From: Zoroaster sp. YZ-2022
Taxonomy: Eukaryota; Echinodermata; Asteroidea; Forcipulatida; Zoroasteridae
DNA: 64,000 nucleotides
Reading direction: 5' to 3'
Assembly: GCA_029582265.1 (NCBI GenBank)
Contig: JAQQFT010000023.1
Span: forward strand, 2,567,071-2,631,070
Positions 11,666-23,738 of this stretch are shown here, one piece after another. Below the pieces are notes generated by a model. It searched no databases. It saw nothing but the letters and a program-made list of their open reading frames with translations, and was not told the DNA's origin. The translations under genes were made by a program, and so were the position numbers. Every line of letters begins with the position of its first letter. Position 1 is the stretch's first letter.

Positions 11666-13024
11666 GCATTATACAAACACACATTATGCATCATATTTAC
11701 AAGATATTAAAAGGGTTAAAAGATATAAATATCGAGAAAATGATAACACAATTAGATTGTTAGTAGTAGGGCCTACAATCCAGGCTAAAATATAGAATTC
11801 AGACAATACGGAACATACCTCCTGTCCCCTTGCTTCAATGTATTGTCCTGGAGACAAAGACAAAGACTGCGGTTTGTCCACGTCTGTCACGGTTTCGTAG
11901 ATAGTCCAAGAGAAATTTCAGATTAGTACCTGTTCCGTAACGTGGAAATTAATGTATACAGACTAGAAAAACAGACCTTCATTTGGCAGCGACTTGACAA
12001 ATTTTAACCAAATGAAAGCAGACAATCAGTGGAATTACATCCGAAATGGAACTGTCCAGATGTTACGTCGTGATATAATAAAATTAATGCTCCAAATATT
12101 TATGCTATCATCAACTTTGTACAACCAAAATTCACACCAATCTGATATTATATATGTTATTTGGAGAACGCTATAAAGATGTGTCTTTGAAGTGAAATAC
12201 CTATTGGATATATTGTGTCGAAGATCTTGACGCAATTGAGGTCATAAAAAGAAGCAACAACCGTCAGTTGAATCTCCTCGGGAAAACATGGCGGGCAATA
12301 TCGTCAGTATCTGGCAATCACAAGCCTCAAAGCGTGACGTCAAATCTTTCAGGCTAGAGACGACCTTAAATCATTCAATCATCAACAATAATGTATGTTT
12401 TTATCAATGTATGTTACAAATTGAAAACCTTCTCAATTATTTGTTTCTTCCATCCATCCATCCAATTTTGTTTTATATCTCATGGAAATCATTTATGGTA
12501 TTTTGTTTCCAATCTATACTACTCAAACAATTTAGGAACACCTCGGATTTTAACATAAATAGGTTTGAAACGCCTGAACCGGGATTTTCATTTCCAACCT
12601 CTCTTTCAGTAGTCACGTCATGAAATGTGTAATCACGACATGCATCCTTTTATCATCTGTTTTCATTGTGTACAGCCGTCAATTCTGTGAAACATTGTGT
12701 TTATCTGAAATAATGATCTGTTTTAACGGAGATTATTCCGGCGTTCCCTAAATTGTTTATGGGTATTTTGGTTCAACTATTAAATTTTACTGTCTTTACA
12801 AACAAAGTCTATTCATTGCAACCAAAAATAATCACTATATATATGTCATGCATTGTGTGAAATAACTCATTTAAAGTATTTATAAATGTCATTTTATTAT
12901 TAGAGTGCAGTAACGCACTTTATTGTTTAAATTATGCTCAAAAGATAACACAATATATTTCAACATGTATATTGATTATATTAAGATTCATATGTAATTC
13001 ATATGTAATTCATATGAACTTATT
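11666..13024. other. AT-rich DNA; possible start codon context at 12288
   Basis: Mostly unremarkable. A frame from ATG 12288 (MAGNIVSIWQSQASKRDV) has a usable translation context and balanced composition for its first 20 codons, so it could be a first exon. No clear donor or partner exon was found. Confidence 0.25.
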
Positions 13025-13300
13025 AATAATAATAATAATAATAATGTGGATCATACAAAGACGATCCACCAACTGAGTGGTGCTCACATGCATATATTAT
13101 TACCCTGCTCATCAGGCTCAAATCATTCCTGAAACCATCTCAGCTCCCTGGGAGGTTACAGTTCAATTGCTGCCATTACAGCCAAGATATAGGGCTAATC
13201 AACCAACCTGCCCTCGAGGTACCCATTTAACCCTGGGTGGAGAGAAGCAATTATGGTTGTTGTTCGTTCAAGGACACAAGTGTCACGCCGGAATTAACAC
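13025..13300 (-). mobile_element. SINE copy, 5' truncated
   Basis: Same family and orientation as the copy at 11326. An (ATT)n tail at 13025-13045 is followed by the GGATC-rich 3' block and the CTCCCTGGGAGGTTACAG and CCTGGGTGGAGAGAAGCAAT blocks. It stops before the tRNA head, in GTGTCACGCCGG. Confidence 0.7.
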
Positions 13301-14898
13301 CCAAAATATCATCATCAATTATTGAAACAAAAATTATTCTCTTACTCCTTTTCTTTTTTCTCTGGGGGGACCATGAGAGTTGCTTAGTTTAAATAAAATT
13401 AATATAAACTTTTTATATAAAGAAAAATAAATTATCCATTTTCTGTCTTCCCATATTCAATACAGCAAGATTTTACATTTCTTAAGTTTATCTGCTCTAG
13501 TTTGCAAACACCTGCTTTTAAAAAAAAAATACATAAATTGAGATGCTTCAATGCACGCTGTGCTTTGTTGTAAATCTTTTTTCGTATCAACAATTGTTTC
13601 TTCCAAAAGTTCTAGTATTCTACCTGAAACAGGTAAATCCAGTTTATTGCGCTAATTGTTTTAATTATGCAAATGTATGTAAATTAAGGATCATGTTGCA
13701 GATACGATTATGATAAACAGTAGATGGGTAGTCAATAATGGGTATGCAGTATTTTGGACAATATAGGAAACATTCCTACCTAAGTGTGCCATAATATAAG
13801 CCTATTTTATCATGAAATCAATGAAATCGACACATTGACAGGTTGCCTATGACTCATGACTCAGATCCAAGTCCGACTCGAAATACAAAATTATGGGCAA
13901 TGACCGATATGCATTTGAAACTGTGTATAATACTTCATGAATAATATCGTTACCATCAGGCAGACTGATAGATGTGGAATTAGATTCCTAGCTTTACGAA
14001 CCCGTGACTGGAATGTTGTTCATGAGCTGGGCTGACAACAGGCCGTGATAACATCATTACATTACCATTGTTGATGCATTATTATAAGGTTACTGGCTCA
14101 TTGTTTATGTATCGCCATGGTAATATGAGATCTTTATCATGCCGTGTTAGCTAGACCCAGCTGCAGCTCGTGATATTATTTTCAGTCACTGAGCATTTTA
14201 CAACTAGAAACCAATTTGGCGCCCCGTCGGCGTCTGCTCGATCACAGTACTATGCTTCATTTAAAGACAGAAATAGCCGCAGTCAGATCCCCATTCAAAG
14301 GATGTGGCCAGGCAAAAGGTTAATGATAAGGGCACAACTAACGAACATATAACTTACTTCTTAAACAAATCTGCACAGAATATAACAAGGAAGATTATGT
14401 CAGATGTCATTTTCATGATACAGACCACAATGAAAGACCTTCATCCAAGGACGACCAGGATTGCATAATTATTAGCATTATTTTAGAATATCCCTACAGA
14501 TATGCCATCACAAAGCCCATAGGCTGAGAGTGGGGATGAACTAGTTCCAATGAGAATTCATTTTTTTCGAGAAAACCACATTCAGCGAGAGCAAACCTAA
14601 TAAAAAACACTGGTTGCCTCTTGATATGAATAGGCCATTGTAGAATTACAGGTGTTTATCTCCGGGAAAGTCTGCTTCATGTACATGTATGTGCTCAATT
14701 TTCTTTAATTTTTATTTTTCAATTATTTAAAATGTCCTTTCAGTCATATTTACACACAAGGATCTTCATATTTTAAACATTAAATTACGGGTAAGCTTTT
14801 CATTCAAAACAGCATTTGAATTTCAAATGCATGTATAAAACCACTTACACCGTGGGGCATCCATGACCCAATAGCCACTTTTATATCTTATCAACCCC
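13301..14898. other. AT-rich DNA, nothing recognised
   Basis: No supported gene or structured repeat was seen on either strand. Confidence 0.4.
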
Positions 14899-15908
14899 CA
14901 ACCTAGGCCCATTTGCTTACACATAACCTGAATCCTTCCTAACTCCCTAGGCCCATTTGCTTACACATAACCTGGAATCCTTCCCTAACCCCAGGCCCAT
15001 TTGCTTACACATAACCCGAATCCTTCCTAACCCTCAGGCCCATTAAGCTACACATAACCTGAATCCTTCCTGACCCCTAGGCCCATTTACATACATAACC
15101 AAATCCTTCCTGGACTCCCCTAGGCCCACTTGCTTACACATAACCTGAACTCTTCCTGACTCCTAGGCCCATTTGCTTACACATAACCTGAACCTTCCTA
15201 ACCCCTAGCCCATTTGCTGCCATAACCTGAATCCTTCCTGACTCCCTAGGCCCATTTGCTTACACATAACCTGAATCCTTCCTGACTCCCTAGGCCCATT
15301 TGTTACACATAACCTGAATCCTTCCTGACCCCTAGGCCCATTTGCTTGCTACATAACCTGGGAATCCTTCCTGACTCCCTAGGCCCATTTGCTTACACAT
15401 AAACCTGAATCCTTCCTAACCTCCCTTTAGGCCCATTTGCTTATTAATATAACCTGAAACTTTCCTGACCCTTTCTAGGCCCATTTGCTTACACATAACC
15501 TGAACGCTTGACTCCCCTAGGCCCATTTGTTTACACATAACCTGAATCCTTCCTGACTCCCTTTAGGCCCATTTGCTTATTATTACAATCCCGTGAATCC
15601 TTCCTAACTCCCTCTTTAGGCCTAATACACACATACCTGAATCCTTCCTAACTCCCTTTGTGCCCATTTACACACATAACCTGAATCCTTCCTAACTCCC
15701 TAGGCCCACTTGCTTACACATAACCTGAATCCTTCCAACTCCCTAGGCCCATTTGCTTACATAACCCGGAATCCTTCCTAACCCCTAGCCCCATTTGCTT
15801 ACACATAACCTGAATCCTTCCTAACTCCCTTGAAAATGTATTTGCTTACATAACCTGAATCCTTCCTAACTCCCTTAGCTCCATTTGTTACATAACCTGA
15901 ATCCTCCA
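14899..15908 (+). repeat. minisatellite, unit of about 44 bp, some 23 copies
   Basis: The unit reads approximately CCTAGGCCCATTTGCTTACA followed by CATAACCTGAATCCTTCCTAACT. Copies differ by small indels in the homopolymer and CTAGG part, and the array is about 1 kb. There are no unique spacers between constant repeats, so it is not CRISPR-like. The region just after it (15909-16150) keeps echoes such as AATCCTCCAAAA. Confidence 0.9.
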
Positions 15909-17799
15909 AAATCCTTTAGTAAAAGCGTTGTTACGACATGTATGCACGGTTTCTAATCTGTGATACACATGTATGGCCAGGGACCTCCCTGCATGCATGA
16001 GCAATAAACAGTCCACTGACCCAAGCACTGGACCTTCAATCATCACAACAAACATGTATGTACATGTATCTATGGAAAGGCCTAATAACCAATCCTCCAA
16101 AACTTCACTTCAGCAAAGAGCATGTAGACAGACTCAATCCTTCAAAATCCTTCAATAATACTACATAAATAGCAAACAGGATTTGGGAGGATCGAAGGTT
16201 AGGTATAAAAGTACAATATGACTGTGATTGAACTTTAGATATATCACTTTATTTTTCGCTAATTAATAACCAGTCAATTTTTTTTTCACTAGGCATTGTT
16301 ATTATACTTGAGGAAGAAATGCCATACTTCAAAAATAACGTGATGCATATTTACAGAAATATATCCAGAAAATACTTAAGGCCAAAACAAAAGGTCACTG
16401 ATTGGTCTCATCAACATCGCCCAGACCCGCATCGCCAGCATTTTTTTATTTTATTTTATTTTTTTTTTCTCTCTTTTTTGCTATGAAACAATGTCCATTG
16501 AGCCAAATTTGCTGGATCGATTGAAATTTCGTTATGTTGTGTTTAACCCATATCCGCCGCATCTACGGATAACCAGAGATATACAAAACGCCGACCACAT
16601 TTCCGCACCGTGTTTTTTGTTCAATTCCACCCCATTACGCTTGACACTGTATTTCGCGATTATAGATGAAACTAGACAAGTCTGACATCATAATAAAGTG
16701 CATGTTCTCTTCCATCAGTATATATAATGTGTCTGTGTCAAGGATTAAATATTCTCAAATAAGGAATCTTTTCTGATTGTAAAAAACAATGTATCTCTGT
16801 GCGGGGCTTAGGCAACATACAGTCTTGTGTGTTTACATAGGGTGGATATGGGTTAAACATCTTTTTCACATAGGGTATGAACGCTTCCTATGAGGCTTCT
16901 TAGCCACCATACTTTGTATATGGAAATTGGTCTGGTTCCAATAACCGCTATACATGTATCACGTGATTTCACTGGTTGGCAAAAGAAAAGATCACCAAAA
17001 ACCACGCCACTGCACAGATTTTGCTTCGACCTAGTGACCAGAAACTGAGACTTTTTTTGGCCTAATGATGGGACCTCCTATATTTAATTTGACCTAACCT
17101 CCTAGCAGATCCTTAATTTGATCCATAAAATTTGTTCTGAGCAACCTTCAGTACATACATGTACAAGCCTGTCCTTTCCAAGTAATTCCTAAAAATCAAC
17201 TGTGTGCCACCCAAGGCCACTGTAAATGTTTGAACATATTAGTATGGCCTACAATGTATCAATGGGAGACCACCTTACCCTGCAATCTCATCAGTGGTGT
17301 GATGACAGTACAGAAGGGTAATTCATAGGAGGCCACTGGCAACAGCTATGGCCTGAATGGGTTGTTTCAAAAATTGCAATTGATTGCAGGAGGGTTATTA
17401 AACCAAGCTTTCTGACAATATTTTTGAAGTATTTATTTGAGTATTTGTTTCCCATTCTAAAACGAAATCACAAAGATCTGATTTAAAAGAAAACACAACA
17501 AAACAATTGCTGGTAAAATACAACAACAACAACAAAAATCAAGTAATGCATCAGAACTGTGAATAAGAATTATAATTATATAACTTAAAATGCAGAATTT
17601 TGCATGCACTCACCCCCCTTAAAAAAGAATTATCACTTCTATTAAGAACAACAAAGATGAAAGTGACTGTTACAAAGTTCAAATAAAACTTACCAGTACA
17701 GAAAATGCAGAAATTTCTGGTTTATTTAATTCGATTTAAAATTCTGCCTAGTACAAATTTAAATTAACAAAATATGGAGTATTCTTTTGGACTGCTTAC
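15909..17799. other. AT-rich DNA, nothing recognised
   Basis: A T-rich run lies at 16441-16470. Short open frames are not supported by any motif. Confidence 0.4.
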
Positions 17800-18260
17800 C
17801 TTTACGCTAAATGTTGGTTGAGTCGGCAAATTTTTATGACATCAGTACCCTGGTTCCCTGCCACTGGTTTCCAGCCTGGGTGTACCCGTTGGCTGGCATG
17901 TTTGCCCGCTGGTTCTTGGCGCATCCGTTGTTGTTTTCCAAGACCGCCCGCTTCTTCGCCGGTTAGAGTGCGCCTGGGGGATATACGCACGAAGTCAAAT
18001 TAACATTCCCATGGTGTCGTTGAAGAATGCTGGCATGTGATTATTATCCACGACATGATCACGGCCGGTATGCCGCAGAGGTATTGAGCGCTGGGACTTT
18101 GGCAAAGAGGGCGGCCCACTGCAGTGCGACTGAGAGAAGTCTCTGACAAACGTATGTCATCTGATTTATACATGAGCAGCTGCAGTGCTGAAACAACGCC
18201 CGCCGCACTGCCGTCATTACTTTCGGATCAAGGAGTTGAGAGTCGTTGAGACCCATAGCA
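17800..18260. promoter_or_regulatory. CpG-rich island, possible promoter/first exon
   Basis: GC content and CpG frequency rise sharply against the AT-rich flanks. On the minus strand a strong donor context (AAAG|GTAAGC) sits at the left edge near 17800, which would fit a 5' untranslated first exon transcribed leftward. On the plus strand a 51-codon frame from ATG at about 17812 has protein-like composition (for example WFPAWVYPLAGMFARWF) and ends at TAG near 17965. Either reading, or a decayed GC-rich element, is possible. No family was recognised. Confidence 0.35.
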
Positions 18261-19079
18261 GCCGAGTACCAACCACAGCTTTCACAAACAAAGACAAAAA
18301 ATCATTTCAGTTTTACAAAAGCGAAAAAGGTTTAATTTATTGCTTTCAAAGTTCACATCTTTTGGAAAATCATATTGGAATGTTTTGCTGCTTTGCACAG
18401 TTTTGACTTATCTCTTTAAGGGACTTTTAACCAGACTTTACTTTAAACCCAGATTTTTAAAACCAAACTAAGCCCCCACAACACAATGGTCCAACTAAAT
18501 TCCTTTTCATCCTGTAAGCCCAATGCTTATATTCCAGATGTCTTGATATGAACAAAATCTGTATGAAGTGAAATGGTCAGTGTAAAGTTGAGGCCGAATG
18601 ACCTTTATAAACCCTTTTTTAGTGACCCCCTCTCCCATAGCTATGATACTGCTTTGTGGGGGAAAAATTATTCCTCACCTAGGGTGCGATGCTACACTCC
18701 ACTGTCAAAACCCAGAAAAGGGAAATTTTTGGTATACAGTGTATGACTGATCCATTTTTGAAACATGCCAGTTCTAAATACATATTTATTTATATACAAT
18801 TATTTAAAAAACTTAGGGGTTTTAAAACCACCTGGCTCAATTATTGAGCGTTGATGCCCACAAGTTCCATCCTAAGAACATTGGAGAAACCCAAAAAAGC
18901 TCAGGACTTTGAGCTACAGTCGCGGGAAAAACTGGGTGTGGCTATTTTATCTGTGAAAATAAAGGTCAAAGGTCATATCAATGTTTAAGAGCAATGTACA
19001 TGTAGTCACAATCTCAAATATTCCAAATAAAACCTTGAACTTTCAATCATGTCTGTAAAGGCCACCTCCCATAAAACTT
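18261..19079. other. AT-rich DNA, nothing recognised
   Basis: No supported gene or repeat was seen. Confidence 0.4.
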
Positions 19080-19326
19080 AAAAACGTTTTCCCAATTTTG
19101 TCACTATCTTCATTCTGGGGACGCTGTCAGATGGCATTAAACCCAATACATGTGTAGCCAGGATCACCCCCCAAGTTACAATGTTAACCTGGGCAAGTGG
19201 CAGTGGGTATCTCTTTCTCTTGGACGTACAAAGACAAAGACAATTGACCATAATGGGACTTATAACCTGCAACCCTCCAGATCACTGAAACTGTGCTCTT
19301 CCGACTGAGCTATCTTGTCCTGCAGT
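19080..19326 (-). mobile_element. tRNA-derived SINE, second family
   Basis: On the minus strand it starts near 19326 with GATAGCTCAGTCGGAAGAGC, a good box A. This is followed by CAGTTTCAGTGATCTGGAGG and a slightly damaged box B (GGTTATAAGTCCC, expected GGTTCGAGTCCC). A TTGTCTTTGTCTTTGTACGT body follows. A related TCTTTGTCTTTGTCTCCAGG phrase appears at about 11845-11885 in minus orientation. It is too long and divergent to be a functional tRNA. Confidence 0.6.
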
Positions 19327-20734
19327 TGTGATCTCCCAATTATAATATCCTTTTCTCGTGCACTAGTCAAACAGCCTAAGTGCCGGTTATGGTTCCCCGA
19401 AAAACAATTTTTTTAAACACATAGACATACTCCCAATTGTATAAACTAACCAATATAACACAAGTTTCTTGTTTCATTAGAGTCATAACAAATGTAGACT
19501 TACTGTTTAATTTCCCTCTATATTAAAAACAACCGTAGCATCCCCATTCCCCACAGACATTTTGCGGGGATCTCAGTAGTCTTTGCCCCAGCGGAAAAAA
19601 AAAAAATTTCCCAAAGTTAAAAGCGAACGTTCATACTTGCTCACGGAAAGAAAATATCCCAACGCTAATGCCAATTGAACCTGTTCTTTACATAGCATCA
19701 ATTTTTTTTCCAGATCCACACCCTTTTCCCGACCCATTATGGTAGCCAAGTTATAAATCAGTCAAAAATCAAAATCTTTATGATCCGCTGGATCACCATG
19801 TACCAGCACCGTATGCAACACACACACACGGACCCACACTTGTTTCGATATAGGAGCAATGGGCTGTCTTAGTTCAGGCGTTGTTCATTACATGTATCTC
19901 ACTATATCGAGCCTCTGTCGGTGAAATGTCCGAGTGTATTATGCTACGCATAAAAGAAAAGGTAACAATATCTTGATAACCAAGACTAACTGGGGCGCAC
20001 TCTGTAAAGATGATTTTTTTTCCCATTCGGACGAAGGCGGAGAACCGTTTCTTTGGGAAAATATGACCAGAATTTGGTCAGATATCCGGTCCCGGATACC
20101 TGTACCCAGATACCCAGCACAGCCTTAGATCACCCTCAAAATTATGATATTAAACCTGGTGAAGCAGCAGTCAAGGTGATACCCAGGCACCGATACCGCC
20201 AGCCTTAGATCACCTTCCGTGAAGCGGTTTTACAATAAACAAATGTCAACTACCACACATACTTGTGCGTTTACTATCCTACCCTTGGATATCCAAAAGA
20301 GGCAAACATGCTTTGACCACCCGGGGAAAATGCCCGAGGCAGTTCACCTCCCACATCCGTCAAATGCATCCACCGTGTTGATTTGGGCCTCCATAAAGAC
20401 ACACTGCATTGTTTACAAGCCCCCATAATCCTAAAAGAATTTGGAAAAATTGAGAAAAAATACTTGATAAACAAAAAAATGTACATGTAAAACTATAATT
20501 AATGCTGGAGTCTTACTGCACTGGGTTAGACAATGTGATAAATGTAGTGTATCAGAGTTGGATGCGACTGAATGAGAACAGGTGATGGCGGGTCCAGTAA
20601 TGCACCCATTACAATCTGAGGGCAGCTAAAGGACACAAGTCTATGCTAAACAATGATGATGGAGTCTTTGCATGAAATCTATCACAATGTGATACTCAAT
20701 AACCTTACATATACCCCTGGTCATTGGACCAATA
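19327..20734. other. intergenic DNA, nothing recognised
   Basis: It contains a short (CA)n near 19820 and homopolymer runs only. Confidence 0.4.
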
Positions 20735-21010
20735 TCAATCCTTAAACTTTCTCAGCTCCTGGGGAGTAGACAGCTGTGTGTGCCAGTTCAGCTCTACCCG
20801 TGGCTATCAAACACAATATCCATCTGTAGCCCTGGTCATTAGTTGGGCCAATATCAACCTTAAACTTTCTCAGCTCCCCGGGGGTATGTACAGTACAGAC
20901 TCTCTGGCTTCCCTTTCTCAGTGCTACATGGTTTTAATCAAACATAGCATTCATCAATTTCATCTGTCCCAGGTACCATTTTTACTCCTGGGTGGAAAAT
21001 CCCGTGAAAA
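20735..21010 (-). mobile_element. rearranged SINE fragments
   Basis: The block TTTCTCAGCTCCTGGGGAGT occurs twice (about 20745 and 20865) and GGTACCATTTTTACTCCTGGGTGG once at about 20975. These words belong to the body of the SINE at 11326. It looks like a decayed and locally duplicated copy. Confidence 0.5.
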
Positions 21011-22797
21011 TCTCCAGCCAATGAAAATTAAAGCAATGCAAAAAAAGGTTTGATGCCAGTTGCCACAGCTACATAAGACACATGGTTATACATGTATGGC
21101 CATGGTTTTTTACTAATTTGTGAATGAGATCTGATGTAGAAACATTATCTGGGAGAATTCCTTCTGATGATGTCATCAGAGAACATCAAATTTTTATTGT
21201 AGTAGTGATTCGGGAGTCCTGAGAATGATGACAGAGTCTGGCCTCTGTCCAGAAGACACCTGGTTCTTGAGGGTTTGAGTTTGCTGAGGTCAACCCCAAC
21301 CCCGCTGATGGCCAGTTTATAAAGCTTTGCAACAATTGTCGGAAAGGTGTGACCCTACGATTAATCCCGCTGTATGATTACAGGCTTGATGGGACTGGTT
21401 ATTTTCAGTAATGGGGTCCAACAGTGTTACATTGTTGTGTTAAATGATTCTCAATGCGGTGTAACACAGTGTGTCACAGGTTTGCCTAGTGCATCCATGT
21501 CTTGCTTTGATTTCCACAGACTGTTCATTTGAATACCAATATGCATAAAAAAAAAAGGGATTAAAACCCGAGCTCTGTCAGTAGCAATTTACGTGCTCAA
21601 CTTCTTGGCACTGACCAACAAAAGGGGTAGCTAGGATTTAGAAATACATGAAGGTGTCCAAATTTGTTGAAATTCAAAACAGGGTGTCCAAATTGTTACC
21701 AGTACTTTTTCATGTCAATGACAGATGAAACAGGGTGTCCCAAATTTTTACAGTACTTTTACATGTCAATGACAGATGAAATAGGTGTTCAGAATTGAAA
21801 CAGGTTTTCCAAAAAACACCCAGACACCCCCCTGGCAAATACTATGCTGACCCAAAAAATCTCTTGGCCAGTCTTGGCCACGAATCTTTATTTGCACATT
21901 GAGTCATTTTATGATTCCACAACCCGGGCCTGAACTTCACTTTGGAACTTGGGTTTTTGACACCAGCCACCCTACATTAGATTACCAGTCAGACAGAAAT
22001 TTACCAGCCAGACATTTAGGTTCCAAATGTGGTCTAAAGATTTGCCAGTTGCCAGTGCTATATATTGTAAAATGTTAGAGGCCTGCTGGGATGATAATTT
22101 GTAGTTTATCTGTTTGAATGCAATTTCAAATTGCTCATTTAAAATAAAACTGTTTTTTAAAATTTAAAAAGAATTGAAAACATTCAGAAAGAAATCCAAC
22201 ATTTTTTCAAAATTTCAAAAAAACAAACAAAATTGTGCAGAAAGGTCTCTCAAAATCCCTGGGAAAAGGTTGCAGTGGACAAAGGGTAGAAACTGTTGAA
22301 AGCCCTAACGAGGTTGCAGTGGGGATTTTTAATTTTTTCCCAGAAATATGACCTCTGAATAGGTTTGGGGGTTCCAGGGGGACCTGGTTCTACCCGATTC
22401 CAAATTGAGAATCGGAACAGGTTCCCCAATTTTAAAGAACCGGTACCCAAAGAGTCGGTTCCGGGAAACCCAAATCCTTCAATACCGGGTTTCCCCGAGC
22501 CACGGCTCTAGTAAAATACCTGTGAAAAACTCGCGTTATTTCAAAACCGGTTAAAATATGGGTACCCTACATTTTACCTTAATTTAACCGCCCTTAGTGC
22601 CGGTTAAATCGCCTTTAAAAATTCCTTTGTATTGTCTCGGTTAAAAGTGTGGTTAAACCGGTACCTGTTCTGAGATCTGCTGAGGGCTTGCTCATTAACC
22701 TGTGGTGAGTTAATCCATTGTTGACAGAATAATCCCAATACAAAAGCCTCCATTGCCTGAGACATAACGGTCAATGTTTGTTCAACCATCGCGAAAG
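21011..22797. other. intergenic DNA with a short tandem duplication
   Basis: At about 21655-21800 a unit of roughly 62 bp (AACAGGGTGTCCAAATT ... TCAATGACAGATGAA) is present twice plus a partial copy. Around 22360-22620 short palindromic ACCGGTACC-type words recur. No gene was recognised. Confidence 0.4.
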
Positions 22798-23297
22798 NNN
22801 NNNNNNNNNNNNNNNNNNNNNNNNNNNNNNNNNNNNNNNNNNNNNNNNNNNNNNNNNNNNNNNNNNNNNNNNNNNNNNNNNNNNNNNNNNNNNNNNNNNN
22901 NNNNNNNNNNNNNNNNNNNNNNNNNNNNNNNNNNNNNNNNNNNNNNNNNNNNNNNNNNNNNNNNNNNNNNNNNNNNNNNNNNNNNNNNNNNNNNNNNNNN
23001 NNNNNNNNNNNNNNNNNNNNNNNNNNNNNNNNNNNNNNNNNNNNNNNNNNNNNNNNNNNNNNNNNNNNNNNNNNNNNNNNNNNNNNNNNNNNNNNNNNNN
23101 NNNNNNNNNNNNNNNNNNNNNNNNNNNNNNNNNNNNNNNNNNNNNNNNNNNNNNNNNNNNNNNNNNNNNNNNNNNNNNNNNNNNNNNNNNNNNNNNNNNN
23201 NNNNNNNNNNNNNNNNNNNNNNNNNNNNNNNNNNNNNNNNNNNNNNNNNNNNNNNNNNNNNNNNNNNNNNNNNNNNNNNNNNNNNNNNNNNNNNNNN
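22798..23297. other. assembly gap
   Basis: Exactly 500 N, which suggests a placeholder gap of nominal size. Open frames across it are meaningless. Confidence 0.99.
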
Positions 23298-23600
23298 ATT
23301 AGTCATAACTTTGAATGATTAATATTAAGGTGCTGGACTAATCTAAAAGAGTCGCTGGACTAAGCTAAAAAGTCGCTGGACTAAGCTAAAAGAGTCGCTG
23401 GACTAAGCTAAAAGTTGCTGGACTAAAGATTAGTCGTATGAGACATCATTTAAATCTAGTCATAGGACTAATTAATTCTAGTCATTTTGACTAAATCCAC
23501 TAGTCAAGCACTAAGTTTTGACTAATTATAATAAGTCATGTCAGACATCATGCTGGACTATTTTGTTTTAGTCAAAATGACCAATTATTTTACAGTGTAA
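23298..23600 (-). mobile_element. ACTAGTCA-rich short element, copy 1
   Basis: Short words of the type GGACTAA, ACTAGTCA and TTAGTC recur, and the right edge ends ATTTTACAGTGT. The reverse complement of the whole stretch matches 28455-28800. The left side runs into the gap. It is non-coding. Confidence 0.6.
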
Positions 23601-23628
23601 CAAACACTCATCTGGAACATGTGTCTTC

Positions 23629-23738
23629 TTATCCATGGTCTTGCCTCTTTCCTTCAGAAGATCTAAGCTCACGCTGATAGCTGTCATCAACACTGCTCAA
23701 ACCAGAACATTCTCCAGGGTCTTTGTCTATGCTGGTGC
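23629..23738 (-). CDS. exon 4 of the minus-strand gene, terminal (35 codons)
   Basis: The acceptor is CTCACAAACCAG|GCACC. The frame demanded by exon 3 is open for 35 codons (start RTSIDKDPGECSGLSSVDD) and ends in TAA at 23631-23629. The tail is serine, acid and lysine rich, as in a disordered C-terminus. Downstream sequence runs into the ACTAGTCA-rich element and the gap, so the polyadenylation site is not visible. Confidence 0.6.

Noticed and set aside
14899..15908. Regular repeats resembling a CRISPR array
   Set aside because: The whole 44 bp unit is repeated with no unique spacers, and the context is animal.
22774..23322. Long open frames of 174-182 codons
   Set aside because: They consist almost entirely of the N gap.
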